A stretch of 64,000 nucleotides of DNA from Halobaculum litoreum (GCF_030127125.1 NZ_CP126156.1:2666001-2730000); one strand, 5' to 3'; shown: positions 24,097 to 32,936, numbered from the stretch's first letter. Notes: generated from the sequence alone by a model not told the origin. Numbers and translations: made by a program.

Positions 24097-25657
24097 ATGG
24101 AGGATCTCCCGTCGTCGGTCAGGCGGTCGTTCGACCCCGCGGTGCGCGCGGCGTTCGAGCGGCGGGTGCGCGAGCAGGCGGACACGCTGGCGGCGGCCGC
24201 CGAGGCGGGCCGGCTCGACAACGCCGACTTCGCCGTGGGCCTCGAACTGGAGGCGTACACCGTCGACCGGGCGGGGCGGCTCGTTCCGGTGCCGGAGGCC
24301 GTGTTCGAGCGGACCGACGCCGGCCGCGAACTCGGCGTGCACGACCTCGAACTCCACACCGCGCCCGACACGCTGGACCCGGCGGGCCTCGCGCGACAGG
24401 CCGACCGGCTCCGCGAGGCCGTCGCGGCCGTGCGCGAGGCGCTGCCCGGGGACCGGCGGCTCGCGCTCGACGCGATGTGGACCGTCCCCCGGCGGGCGGG
24501 AGCGCGGCGTACCTCTCGGCCGTCGAGGAGCGCGACGGCGTCGTCGTCGCCGACAACATGCACCCCGACCCGCGGTACGTCGCGCTCGACGCCGAGACCA
24601 GACGCCGGGCCGGCGGGCGCGTCCGGCTCTCCGTGCCCGGCGTCGACCGGACGTTCCCGACCATCCTGCCGGAGTCGCTCACGACGTCGATCCAGCCGCA
24701 CCTCCAGATCCCCGACGCGTCGACGCTCCCGGCGTACCACGACTACGCCGTCCGGACGCTGGGCCCGGTGTTGGCGCTGGCGACGAACTCGCCGTTCCTC
24801 CCGGCGGACCTGTACCGCGACCCCGACACGGGCGCGCTCGCGGACGCCGAGACGGTCATGGCGGGCCCGCACGAACACCGGGTGTACGTGTTCGAGCAGG
24901 CGGTCAACGCCGGCCTCGACGACGCCGAGCGCAAGGTGCGGGTGCCGCGCGACCTCGACACGGCGGGGGCGTCCCCCGGCGCGTGGCGGCCGGGCCGACG
25001 TACGCGCCGCGGCCCGTCGACGACGACGCCCCCGGGGCCGACGCCTACCCGGATCGGTTCCCGGAGTACCGCCACGCCCGCGGGAGCCACTGGCGGTGGG
25101 TCAGGGCCGTGCTGGGCGGCGACGTCCCGACCGGCCCCGACGGCGCGCCGGCCGCCGGCAACGACGACGCCTCCGTCCGGCTGGAGTACCGCCCCCTCCC
25201 GACCCAGCCGTCGGTCGCGGACGCGCTCGCGTTCCAGGCGCTGGTCGCCGGTCTGTTGCGCGAGCTCGTCGCGACCGACCACCCGCTCGCGACCCTACCG
25301 TGGCGCGCCGCCCGCGACGCGTTCTACGCGGCCGTCGACGACGGCCCGGCGGCCGACCTCGCGTGGGTGACCGCCGACGGCGAGCGCGTCGCCGACCCGG
25401 CGACGGTGCTCCCGGCGGTGGTGTCGCTGGCGACCGACGGCCTCGTCCGGGTCGGCTGCTCGCGCGGGGAGGCTCGGGAGCTGCTGGCGCCGGTGCGGGC
25501 CCGCGCGGAGACGCGCACGGCGCCGAGCGTCTGGAAGCGCGAGCGCGCCCGGGCGGCGCTCGACGACGGCGCGCCCCTCGACGAGGCGGTCGTCGCCGCC
25601 CAGCGGGCGTACCTCGACCGCGCGGCGAGCGACGAGCCGTTCGCGGCGTGGGACTGA
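24097..25657 (+). pseudogene. Glutamate-cysteine ligase family (GCS2-like) protein, broken by two indels
   Basis: When repaired, this is a protein of about 520 residues in the GCS2 carboxylate-amine ligase family. The N-terminal frame has FAVGLELEAYTVDRAG, the ATP/Glu-binding start of the family (E-x-E), and HDLELHTAPDTLDPAG. The middle frame has NMHPDPRYVALD, TTSIQPHLQIPD and LALATNSPFLPADLYRD; the last has HARGSHWRWVRAVLGGD. The first break is at the C5 run 24486-24490 and the second at the G5 run 24965-24969; adding one base to each restores a single frame. Haloarchaea make gamma-glutamylcysteine with GshA; this may be that enzyme or a paralogue with another amine substrate. It sits alone upstream of a ferredoxin. 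Confidence 0.75.
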
Positions 25658-25712
25658 CGGCCGCGACGCCGCCACCGACAGACGAAAGACGCCCCCGGCC
25701 GGAACAGCGGAT

Positions 25713-26054
25713 ATGAGCGACCTCGACGCGGAGGTACAGACCGCGAGCGACTACGGCGGCGACGGGCCGCCCGTGGAGGAGAAGCCGTACAAGATCGTCT
25801 TCGAGGCGAACGCCTGCTTCGGCGCCGGCAAGTGCGCCGAGGTGGCCGACAACTGGGAGATGGACATCGCCAGCGGCATGGCGAAGCCGAAGTCGTACTA
25901 CATCGGCGAGGACGAGCTCGCGGAGAACCTCCGCGCCGCCGAGGTGTGCCCCGCGAAGAAGGACGTCGGCTGCATCCACGTCGTCGACCGCCGCACCGAC
26001 GAGGAGTTGGCGCCGGACCCCCACGGCGACGGCACCCTGAGCGTCGACTGGTAG
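25713..26054 (+). CDS. Ferredoxin with a single Fe-S cluster (CxxAxxC type)
   Basis: This is a 113-residue acidic ferredoxin with one cluster-binding site, probably an electron carrier in the cytoplasm. Cys residues are in CFGAGKC (near residue 36), VCPAKKDVGC (near residue 78). The first motif is CxxAxxC, so the position that is Cys in CxxCxxC ferredoxins is Ala. That suggests a [3Fe-4S] cluster, or a [4Fe-4S] with one non-Cys ligand such as another residue. The last Cys of the CP motif and the extra Cys after it complete the set. The N- and C-terminal extensions are acidic. Its partner enzyme is unknown. Confidence 0.82.
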   Translation: MSDLDAEVQTASDYGGDGPPVEEKPYKIVFEANACFGAGKCAEVADNWEMDIASGMAKPKSYYIGEDELAENLRAAEVCPAKKDVGCIHVVDRRTDEELAPDPHGDGTLSVDW

Positions 26055-26098
26055 GGAACCGAAAGCCCCAACCGCGCGACCGGGGTACGTCAGTCCGC

Positions 26099-26183
26099 GC
26101 GGGGGTGGCTGAGCCTGGCCAAAGGCGGCGGACTTAAGATCCGCTCCCTCAGGGGTTCGAGGGTTCAAATCCCTTCCCCCGCA
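26099..26183 (+). tRNA. tRNA-Leu (anticodon TAA)
   Basis: An 85-nt class II tRNA. The acceptor arms GCGGGGG (26099-26105) and CCCCCGC (26176-26182) pair fully, with A73 next. The anticodon stem GCGGA/TCCGC encloses CTTAAGA, so the anticodon is TAA at 26135-26137. A long variable arm (about 14 nt) precedes the T-arm with its TTCAAAT loop. No intron and no encoded CCA are seen. Confidence 0.95.
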
Positions 26184-26290
26184 GTCGCCGCGTCCACGAC
26201 GACGAGCGGCGCGACCGGCCCGAGGCCCGCGATTCGGGCGTCGTGAGGACGGACACAAGATACACAAGCCGGTAATGAGATGTAATTACC

Positions 26291-26479
26291 GTGCTCCCCG
26301 TCGACGCGCCGGCCCGGCCCGACGTGTTGCTCGCGCTCATCGCGGTCGGTCTCCTCGGCGCCGCCGCCGCCAGCCTCGCGTGGGGGCTGCCGTTCCGCGT
26401 GACGGCGCCCGCCGGCTCCGTCGTGGGGACCGTCGCCATCGCCGACGGCGTGTTCCGGAACCCGCCGACCGACGAGTGA
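26291..26479 (+). CDS. Small two-helix membrane protein
   Basis: This is a 62-residue protein starting at a GTG (MLPVDAPARPDVLL). Two hydrophobic segments, LLALIAVGLLGAAAASLAWG and VTAPAGSVVGTVAIADGVF, suggest one or two membrane helices. It ends in NPPTDE. It is short and I do not recognise a family, though the clean hydrophobic pattern and the codon usage look real. It follows tRNA-Leu by about 110 bp. It may be a small conserved haloarchaeal membrane protein. Confidence 0.5.
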   Translation: MLPVDAPARPDVLLALIAVGLLGAAAASLAWGLPFRVTAPAGSVVGTVAIADGVFRNPPTDE

Positions 26480-26824
26480 CGAGGCCGGTCGACAGCGCGT
26501 TCTCGACGGATCGCCGACCGGACAGCCGCGCCGCTGTCGGTCGTGTGGTCGACTCGTCGGGCGGGACGACGCCACGGCTCGTCGGTGTGAAACGTCGGTC
26601 CCCACGCGCGCCGGTGAAAAGAGCGGCGCGCGTGCGGACCTGAATTGGTCCCCGCTGACGCTTCGGCCCTCCAGACGAAGCGTCGATTACGACAAACGGG
26701 TGTGGGTACTTAACGATGTTGACGGCGGCACCTGCGGCCCCAACCGAAACGTCCGGTCGTGCGCGACTCGCGCCCCATCGCGGCGGTTCACGATTCTTGT
26801 CGACCGCGCGGGGCGCATTTTACC
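26480..26824. other. Convergent intergenic region with a strong hairpin
   Basis: These 345 bases lie between two converging genes. The most obvious element is a perfect 9-bp inverted repeat, GACGCTTCG (26657-26665) and CGAAGCGTC (26676-26684), with a 10-base loop. Sequence around 26690-26715 (GACAAACGGGTGTGGGTACTTAAC) is AT-richer. The hairpin may be a terminator shared by both genes or part of an unannotated RNA; no protein-coding frame is credible. Confidence 0.5.
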
Positions 26825-28177
26825 TCACTGCCGCGCGGGATGGGACGCCGACAGGCGCGGCCCCCCGCCGAGCAGCCGTTCGCGGAGCGTCTCCCCCGGG
26901 TCGCGCTCGGCGAGGAGGCCTCGCGCGCGCAGCTCCGGGACGAGCAGGTCCACGACGTCGTCGAGGCTCCCGGTGCGGAGCACCTCCTTCACGTTGAAGC
27001 CGTCGACGCCGACGTCCTCGTGCCAGCGCTGGAGTTCGTCGGCCACCTGCGCGGGCGTGCCGACGACGACCGGCGAGGTGGTGCCCAGCCCGGAGAACTG
27101 CGCGACCTCGCGGACGGTCCACTCGCGGTCGGGGTCGGAGGTGGTGAACGCGTTCATCGTCCCCTGGATGGCGTCGGTCTCGATGTGCTCGATCTTCTGG
27201 TCGGGGTCGAGCTCGGACAGGTCCATGTCGAGGAAGCCCGACAGCAGCGCGAGCGTCGCCTCCACGTCGACCGTCTCCAGCAGGCGCTCGTACTTCGCCT
27301 CGGCGGCAGCCTCGGTCTCGGCGACGACCGGGACGACGCCGGGGAAGAACGCCAGCTCGTCGGGGTCGCGCCCGAGGGCGGCCGCGCGCTCGCGGAGGTC
27401 GGCCATGTACTCGCGGACGCCGGTCTCGGTGGGCTGCGAGCAGAACACCGCCTCGGCGTTGGCCGCGGCGAAGTCGCGCCCGCGGTCCGAGGAGCCGGCC
27501 TGGAAGATCACGGGCGAGCGCTGGGGCGACGGCTCGCAGCCGTGCGGGCCGGGGACGTCGAAGAACTCCCCCTCGTGGTCGATGGCGTGGACGCCCGCGG
27601 GGTCGGTGAAGGTGCCCGCCTCCCGGTCGCGGACGACGGCGTCGTCGTCCCACGAGTCCTCCCACAGGGCGTAGCAGACGTCCATGAACTCGTCGGCACG
27701 GTCGTACCTGGTCCCCTTGTCCATGCGCCCGTCGAGGCCGAGGTTCCGCGCCGCCGAGTCGAGGTAGGAGGTGACGACGTTGAACGCGACGCGGCCGTCG
27801 GTGAGGTGGTCGAGCGTGGAGAACTCCCGCGCGAGTTGGTACGGGTGGGTGTAGGTGGTCGACTTCGTCACCGCGAACCCCAGCGAGTCGGTCACCTCGG
27901 CCATCACGGGCACGAGGTAGCCCGGGTCGTTCGAGGGCGTCTGGACCGCCTTCTCGATGGCCGTCGAGCGGTCGCCGCCGTACACGTCGTAGACGCCGCG
28001 CACGTCGGCGAAGAACACCGCCGCGAAGCCGCCGCGCTCGGCGGTGCGGGCGACGTCGGTCCAGTACTCCCGGTCGGTGTAGTCGGCCGAGCGGTCCGCC
28101 GGGTGGGTCCACGACCCGGGCGAGACGTGCTCCACGGAGTTCATCGTGAAGAGGTTGAGGTGGATGCCGTCGCTCAT
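26825..28177 (-). CDS. LLM-class flavin-dependent monooxygenase (NtaA/SnaA/DszA type)
   Basis: This is a 450-residue bacterial-luciferase-like monooxygenase of the NtaA/SnaA/DszA (two-component FMNH2-dependent) group. It begins MSDGIHLNLFTMNSVEHVSPG, with the conserved His near the start. Further motifs are DGRVAFNVVTSY, where strand and substrate residues lie, and PVIFQAGSSDRGRDFAA, the FMN-phosphate region. Substrates in this group include sulfonates, nitrilotriacetate and dibenzothiophene sulfone; the one here is unknown. It needs a separate flavin reductase, which I do not see nearby. It is divergent from dgcN with 196 bp between. Confidence 0.85.
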   Translation of the reverse strand: MSDGIHLNLFTMNSVEHVSPGSWTHPADRSADYTDREYWTDVARTAERGGFAAVFFADVRGVYDVYGGDRSTAIEKAVQTPSNDPGYLVPVMAEVTDSLGFAVTKSTTYTHPYQLAREFSTLDHLTDGRVAFNVVTSYLDSAARNLGLDGRMDKGTRYDRADEFMDVCYALWEDSWDDDAVVRDREAGTFTDPAGVHAIDHEGEFFDVPGPHGCEPSPQRSPVIFQAGSSDRGRDFAAANAEAVFCSQPTETGVREYMADLRERAAALGRDPDELAFFPGVVPVVAETEAAAEAKYERLLETVDVEATLALLSGFLDMDLSELDPDQKIEHIETDAIQGTMNAFTTSDPDREWTVREVAQFSGLGTTSPVVVGTPAQVADELQRWHEDVGVDGFNVKEVLRTGSLDDVVDLLVPELRARGLLAERDPGETLRERLLGGGPRLSASHPARQ

Positions 28178-28343
28178 TGGATCGTGTTCGGGGTCCGAGG
28201 GTGGTAAGAGGCGGTGGAGTCGGCCGACCGTGCCTGTATCGGGGACGCGGGTGACGCCGCGGCCGAGGGCGGCGACGGCCCGACCGGGACCGCGCCCGAC
28301 GCGACACCCGCGACACGCGGCCGCCCCCGCCGCGTGGAACCGA

Positions 28344-28348
28344 TTTAA
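28344..28348 (+). promoter_or_regulatory. TATA-like element of the dgcN-dgcA pair
   Basis: TTTAA within CGATTTAAGC is about 28 bp before the ATG at 28374, the usual spacing for a leaderless transcript. It should drive dgcN and the overlapping dgcA. Confidence 0.45.
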
Positions 28349-28373
28349 GCCGCCCCCTCGCGGACCTGCTCGT

Positions 28374-29396
28374 ATGTACGATCGTGTCGCCGTCCTCGCC
28401 CACGAGAAGTTCCCCGACCGCTCGAAGACCGCCAACGGCGTCATCCGCTACGCCGACTACGAGGTCGCGGCCGTCCTCGACCGCGGCCGCGCGGGCGAGC
28501 GCGTCGCCGACCACATCGCGGACGTCCCGGACGCCCCCGTCGTCGAATCGTTCGCCGACGTCCCGGGCGACGTGGACGCGCTCGTGATCGGTATCGCGCC
28601 GATCGGCGGCGGCTTCGACGAGTCGTGGCGCCCGGACGTGCGCGCGGCGATCGAGGCCGGCTGCGACGTCGTCTCGGGGCTCCACTACTTCCTCAACGAC
28701 GACGCGGAGCTCGCGGACCTCGCGGCCGAGCACGGCGTCGACCTGTGGGACGTCCGGAAGCCCCGCGACGACCTCGGTGTCGCGGGCGGGCGCTCGGCCG
28801 ACGTCGACGCCGACGTGGTGCTCACCGTCGGCACCGACTGCTCGGTCGGGAAGATGACCGCGACGATGGAGATCGTCGCCGCCGCGCGCGAGGCGGGCGT
28901 CGACGCCTGCGCCGTCCCCACCGGGCAGACCGGGATCATGATCGAGGGGTGGGGCAACCCCGTCGACCGCGTCGTCTCGGACTTCACCGCCGGCGCCGTC
29001 GAGGAGATGATCCTCGAGAAGGGCGACGAGCACGACCTCCTCGTCGTCGAGGGGCAGGGGAGCATCGTCCACCCCGCCTACTCCGCCGTCACCTGTGGCA
29101 TCCTCCACGGCGCGATGGCCGACAAACTCGTCATGTGCCACGCCGCCGGGCGCGAGGCAGTCCACGGCTACGAGGACACCGCTCTCCCGCCGATCCCGGA
29201 GTACGTCGACCTCTACGAGTCGCTCGCGGCACCCGTCCACGAGGCCGAGGTCGTCGCCGGCGCGCTCAACACCGTCGACGTCGACGACGATGCGGCCGCA
29301 GAGGAGGCGGTCGAGGAGTTCGCCGACGCCATCGGCGCGCCCGCGACGGACCTCATCCGCTTCGGCGCCGACGAGATCGTGGAGGCGATCCGCTGA
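28374..29396 (+). CDS. dgcN: DUF1611/DgcN-family D-glutamate N-acetyltransferase candidate
   Basis: This is a 340-residue COG3367/DUF1611 protein. A Rossmann-like N-terminal domain (FADVPGDVDALVIGIAPIGG) is followed by a P-loop-like motif, GTDCSVGKMTATME, near residue 160, and GQTGIMIEGWGNPVD. DgcN enzymes are reported to N-acetylate D-glutamate as the first step of its catabolism. The gene overlaps the next by one base (TGATG at 29394-29398), which makes the assignment stronger, because dgcA encodes the following step. The P-loop would also fit another ATP- or acetyl-CoA-dependent role. It is divergent from the flavin monooxygenase. Confidence 0.72.
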   Translation: MYDRVAVLAHEKFPDRSKTANGVIRYADYEVAAVLDRGRAGERVADHIADVPDAPVVESFADVPGDVDALVIGIAPIGGGFDESWRPDVRAAIEAGCDVVSGLHYFLNDDAELADLAAEHGVDLWDVRKPRDDLGVAGGRSADVDADVVLTVGTDCSVGKMTATMEIVAAAREAGVDACAVPTGQTGIMIEGWGNPVDRVVSDFTAGAVEEMILEKGDEHDLLVVEGQGSIVHPAYSAVTCGILHGAMADKLVMCHAAGREAVHGYEDTALPPIPEYVDLYESLAAPVHEAEVVAGALNTVDVDDDAAAEEAVEEFADAIGAPATDLIRFGADEIVEAIR

Positions 29397-30445
29397 TGGG
29401 GTCGCTCGCGACCTCGTTCGAGCGCGTCTCGCTCCCGCTGGAACACGAGTTCACCATCTCGCGGGGGTCGACCGCGGCCGCCGAGAACGTGATCGTCCGC
29501 GTCGAGGACGAGGGGGGGATGGTCGGCGTCGGTGCGGCCGCCCCGTCGAGCCACTACGGCGAGACGGCCGGCACGGTCGAGGCGGTCCTCCCCGACCTGC
29601 TCGCCGAGGTCGAGGCGGTCGGCGACCCGCACGCGCTCGCCGAGATCGAGGCGCGGATGGAGCGCGTCGTCGCGGACAACCCCGCCGCTCGCTGTGCCGT
29701 CTCCGTCGCGCTCCACGACCTCGCGGCCGAACGCCTCGGCGTCCCCCTGTACCGGCTGTGGGGGCTGGACCCCGGAGACGCGCCCGCCTCGTCGTTCACC
29801 ATCGGCATCGACGACACCGAGGTGATGCGCGAGAAGACCGCCGCCGCGGTCGAGGCGGGCTACTCGACGCTGAAGCTGAAACTGGGCACCGACCGCGACC
29901 GCGAGGTGGTCGAGGCGGTGCGCGACGAGGCGCCCGACGCCACCCTCCGCGTCGACGCGAACGAGGCGTGGACCCCCCGCGAGACGGCCCGCAAGAGCGC
30001 GTGGCTGGCGGAACTCGGCGTGGAGTTCATCGAACAACCCCTACCGGCGGACGACCCCGCGGGGCTGAAGGACGCCCACGAGCGGTCGGTGCTCCCCATC
30101 GCCGCCGACGAGTCGTGCGTCACGCTCGCGGACGTCCCGCGGATCGCCGACCGCTGCGACATCGCGAGCCTGAAGCTGATGAAGTGCGGCGGCCTGCTGG
30201 AGGCGAAGCGGATGGTCCACGCGGCGCGGGCGCACGGGCTGGAGGTGATGCTCGGCTGTATGGTCGAGTCGAACGCGGCCATCGCCGGGGGGTGTCAGTT
30301 GGCCCCGCTGGTCGACTACACGGATCTGGACGGGAGCCTGCTCCTCGCCGACGACGCCGACCCGTTCGAGGGCGTCCCGATGCCAGAGGGCCGGATCGAC
30401 CTTCGGGCGACGGACCGCAACGGGACGGGCGCGGTCGAGCGGTAG
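29396..30445 (+). CDS. dgcA: Enolase-superfamily epimerase/racemase (DgcA-like, N-acetyl-D-glutamate racemase candidate)
   Basis: This is a 349-residue mandelate-racemase/muconate-lactonising-type enolase family member. The barrel has the usual second-strand Lys in LKLKLG (residue about 165), metal ligands in LRVDANEAW, FIEQPLPADD and AADESC, and the opposite acid-base Lys in SLKLMKCGG. This residue set fits 1,1-proton transfer on an amino acid or dipeptide. The family is often labelled L-Ala-D/L-Glu epimerase. Tight coupling with dgcN favours racemisation of N-acetyl-D-glutamate to the L-form. The last codons (GAVER, stop) are included in a 69-bp tandem repeat that continues downstream. Confidence 0.75.
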   Translation: MGSLATSFERVSLPLEHEFTISRGSTAAAENVIVRVEDEGGMVGVGAAAPSSHYGETAGTVEAVLPDLLAEVEAVGDPHALAEIEARMERVVADNPAARCAVSVALHDLAAERLGVPLYRLWGLDPGDAPASSFTIGIDDTEVMREKTAAAVEAGYSTLKLKLGTDRDREVVEAVRDEAPDATLRVDANEAWTPRETARKSAWLAELGVEFIEQPLPADDPAGLKDAHERSVLPIAADESCVTLADVPRIADRCDIASLKLMKCGGLLEAKRMVHAARAHGLEVMLGCMVESNAAIAGGCQLAPLVDYTDLDGSLLLADDADPFEGVPMPEGRIDLRATDRNGTGAVER

Positions 30446-30606
30446 CGAGACCGCGGAGACGACGGCGAGGTCGGCGTGCCGAGCCGTCCACGTACGGGCG
30501 CGGTCGAGCGGTAGCGAGACCGCGGAGACGACGGCGAGGTCGGCGTGCCGAGCCGTCCACGTACGGACGCGGTCGAGCGGTAGCGAGACCGCGGAGACGA
30601 CGGCGA
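30425..30606 (+). repeat. 69-bp tandem repeat, about 2.6 copies, overlapping the dgcA stop
   Basis: Copies begin at 30425, 30494 and 30563; the third is cut at about 30606. Each contains ACGGNCGCGGTCGAGCGGTAG then CGAGACCGCGGAGACGACGGCG. The first copy includes the last codons and stop of dgcA, so the gene's end has been copied into the intergenic space. The copies are nearly identical (one visible change, GGGC to GGAC), so the duplication is recent. Sixty-nine is divisible by three, so the stop codon TAG recurs in the same frame. Confidence 0.9.
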
Positions 30607-30636
30607 CCCGGCTGTGGCGTGCGGCGGCGCGGTGAG

Positions 30637-31755
30637 CTACGCCTCGTCGCCGACCAGTTCCTCGTACTGCGCGCCGGTCTGCTTCAGCGTCTTCGTCGAG
30701 TACAGCCGCTCGTGGTCGAACGGGAGGTAGTCGGCGGCCAACTCGTCGATCTTGGCGTCGACGGCGTCCGCCTCGCGGCCGTGGACCATCGTGAACAGGT
30801 TGTACTGCCAGTCCTGTTCGGGTCGACGCGGCCGGTGGTAACAGAGCGTGACGTACGGGAGTTCGCCCACCGACTCCCCCAACTCGTCCAGCCGGTCGTC
30901 GGGCACGTCCCACACGACCATGCAGTTGTTGCGGAAGCCCGTGACGATGTGGTTCACCACGCAGCCGACGCGTTTGATGCAGCCGTCGGCGAGCAGGCGT
31001 TCGACGGCCGCGAGGACGTCGTCGACGTCGGCGTCGATGGCGTCGGCCACGTCGCGGTACGGCGTCGCGGTGAGCGGGAAGCCCTCCTGGATCTCGACGA
31101 GCAGGTCCCGTTCGAGCGCCGAGAGGCCGCCCGTGGCGTCCTCGGAGATGCGCGTCGCGCCCGCGTCCGTCGACTCCAGCGACTCCCGCGCGAACGCGTC
31201 GTCGTTCCACACGGGGAACTCCAGATCGATGTAGTAGTCGGTGAGCATCGGGAGGGTCAGCACCTCGCAGCCGGTGCGCTCCTCGATCTCGGCGAGGATG
31301 CGGTCGCGCGTCTCGCGGGTGCCCGCGGTGACGACGAACCACATGTTCCACTCGTGGTCGCGGCGGTAGTTGTGGTTCACCTGCCGGTAGCCGTTGATCG
31401 CGTCGGCGACCTCGTCGAAGCGGTCCTCGGGGGCCGACACCGCCGCCAGCGTCGACGAGCCGATCACCGGCGGGTTCAACACGGCGCCGAAGCGGCGGAA
31501 CACGCCGCGCTCGCGGAGCCGTTCGACCCGCTCGAGCGCCTCCGCCTCGTCGACGCCGAGCGCCTCGCCCACCGCGCGGAACGGGCGCTCGACGGTCGGG
31601 AAGCCGCTCTGGAAGTCGTCGATCAGCCGTGCGTCCACCGCGTCGAGCCCGGCCCGCCAGTCGTCCGTGTCGGTGTCGGTGCCGGCGTCGCGGTCGGCGT
31701 CGGCGCGCTCGCCGTCGACGCGTTCGTCGGCACCCTCGCCCTCGGCGCTACCCAT
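30637..31755 (-). CDS. Fused siroheme decarboxylase (AhbA-AhbB), Lrp/AsnC-like
   Basis: This is a 372-residue protein made of two Lrp/AsnC-like halves, the layout of a fused AhbA-AhbB. The pair decarboxylates siroheme to didecarboxysiroheme in the alternative haem route of archaea. The N-terminal half (about 45-195) has an HTH-like region and QVNHNYRRDHEWNMWF, with the active-site Arg/His region. The C-terminal half (about 200-372) has GCIKRVGCVVNHIVTG and TLCYHRPRRPEQDWQYN. A disordered acidic leader covers residues 1-35. The ATG at 31755 is used; a GTG at 31767 would add four residues. Haloarchaea use this route for haem. No other haem gene is in the window. Confidence 0.82.
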   Translation of the reverse strand: MGSAEGEGADERVDGERADADRDAGTDTDTDDWRAGLDAVDARLIDDFQSGFPTVERPFRAVGEALGVDEAEALERVERLRERGVFRRFGAVLNPPVIGSSTLAAVSAPEDRFDEVADAINGYRQVNHNYRRDHEWNMWFVVTAGTRETRDRILAEIEERTGCEVLTLPMLTDYYIDLEFPVWNDDAFARESLESTDAGATRISEDATGGLSALERDLLVEIQEGFPLTATPYRDVADAIDADVDDVLAAVERLLADGCIKRVGCVVNHIVTGFRNNCMVVWDVPDDRLDELGESVGELPYVTLCYHRPRRPEQDWQYNLFTMVHGREADAVDAKIDELAADYLPFDHERLYSTKTLKQTGAQYEELVGDEA

Positions 31756-31883
31756 TGCCGGATCCACGGGCGCGGCGTACCTACGGGTTTCGCTCCCGTT
31801 GGAATCCCACCCCTGTCTCTTGGTACCGGTTCCCGATTGTCGATCCAGTCGTGGGACCTACACGTTCGGGAATCCTCCACCGG

Positions 31884-32936
31884 GTGAGCAGATCGTACGT
31901 CGTGTTCGTCGTGCTCGGGGTCGTCCTCGGCGCGCTCGTGGCGCCGTTCGCGTACGACGCGGCGACGGCGACGGGCGGCACGGTCGCGGTGGTCCCGCTC
32001 GAGGGCGCGATCGACGGTCAGTCGGCGGCGGGCGTCTCCGCGATGCTCGCGGAGGCGCGGCAGAACCCCTCCATCGACGCGGTCGTGATCGTCTCCAACA
32101 GCGGCGGCGGCGGGGCGGCCGCCAGCGAGGAGCTGTACCTCCAGGCCAAACGCACCGCCGCGGCCAAGCCGCTCGTCGCCAGCGTCGACGCCACCGCCGC
32201 CTCGGGCGCGTACTACACCATCGCGCCGGCGGACGCCGTCTACGTCAAGCCCGCCAGCGTCGTCGGCAGCGTCGGCGTGCTCGCGACGCTGCCCCAGGAG
32301 CTCGAACCGAACGACGTCGTCGGGACGACCGGGCCGAACAAGCTCTCGGGGGGCGACGAGCGCGAGTTCCTCTACGTGCTCGAGTCGCTCCACCGCGCGT
32401 TCGTCGGCGCGGTGATCGCCCAGCGCGGCGAGCGCCTCCAGCTGTCGCGGGCGGAGCTGGAGCAGGCACGCGTCTACTCCGGCGGCCAGGCGGTCGAGGT
32501 CGGCCTCGCCGACGACATCGGCGGTCGCGAGGCGGCGATCCGCGAGGCCGCCCGCCGGGCGAACCTCGACACCTACGAGGTGCGGGTGTTGCGCCCGGAC
32601 AACGGGACGGTGCGGTTCGTCTCCCGCGCGAACTACGTCGCCAGCGCCGCCCCCGACCGGGCGCTGGTGTCGTCCTCGTACCTCCTCGGCGACGGCACCG
32701 GCGGGCCGGTGTTCCTGACGCTGGCGCCGATGTACGCCGGGGCGGTCGAGCCGGCGGCGGTCGAGGCGCGGGAGGTCGCCGCGCCGTCGCGTCCCGCGGC
32801 GGGGAACGGCTCGACGGGGAGCGCGTCGGCCGGGAACGCGACGGGGAACGCGACCGGCGGCGGCGCCGACGGCCCGCCGGCGGCCCTCTCCCCGGCCCCC
32901 GCGGGGGCGACGGGGGTGAGCGATGGCGCTCGGTGA
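31884..32936 (+). CDS. sppA: S49-family signal peptide peptidase (SppA-like)
   Basis: This is a 350-residue membrane-anchored ClpP-fold serine protease. One N-terminal helix (YVVFVVLGVVLGALVAPFAY) precedes the protease domain. The catalytic-Ser segment ATAASGAYYTIAPAD and the following PASVVGSVGVLATLP are typical of SppA, and the general-base Lys would lie farther on. The C-terminus is Gly/Asn/Thr-rich low complexity. The GTG at 31884 is the start with a full membrane helix. It overlaps the DUF4350 gene by 14 bp, so the two are co-expressed. It probably degrades cleaved signal peptides or quality-control substrates. Confidence 0.85.
   Translation: MSRSYVVFVVLGVVLGALVAPFAYDAATATGGTVAVVPLEGAIDGQSAAGVSAMLAEARQNPSIDAVVIVSNSGGGGAAASEELYLQAKRTAAAKPLVASVDATAASGAYYTIAPADAVYVKPASVVGSVGVLATLPQELEPNDVVGTTGPNKLSGGDEREFLYVLESLHRAFVGAVIAQRGERLQLSRAELEQARVYSGGQAVEVGLADDIGGREAAIREAARRANLDTYEVRVLRPDNGTVRFVSRANYVASAAPDRALVSSSYLLGDGTGGPVFLTLAPMYAGAVEPAAVEAREVAAPSRPAAGNGSTGSASAGNATGNATGGGADGPPAALSPAPAGATGVSDGAR

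Noticed and set aside
26480..26824. Possible extra small genes in the convergent region
   Set aside because: No frame has a start with promoter spacing, hydrophobic pattern or motif. Only the hairpin is supported.
30425..30606. Repeats considered as a CRISPR array
   Set aside because: The copies are directly adjacent without spacers, the unit is 69 bp and it includes a gene's stop codon. It is a tandem duplication.
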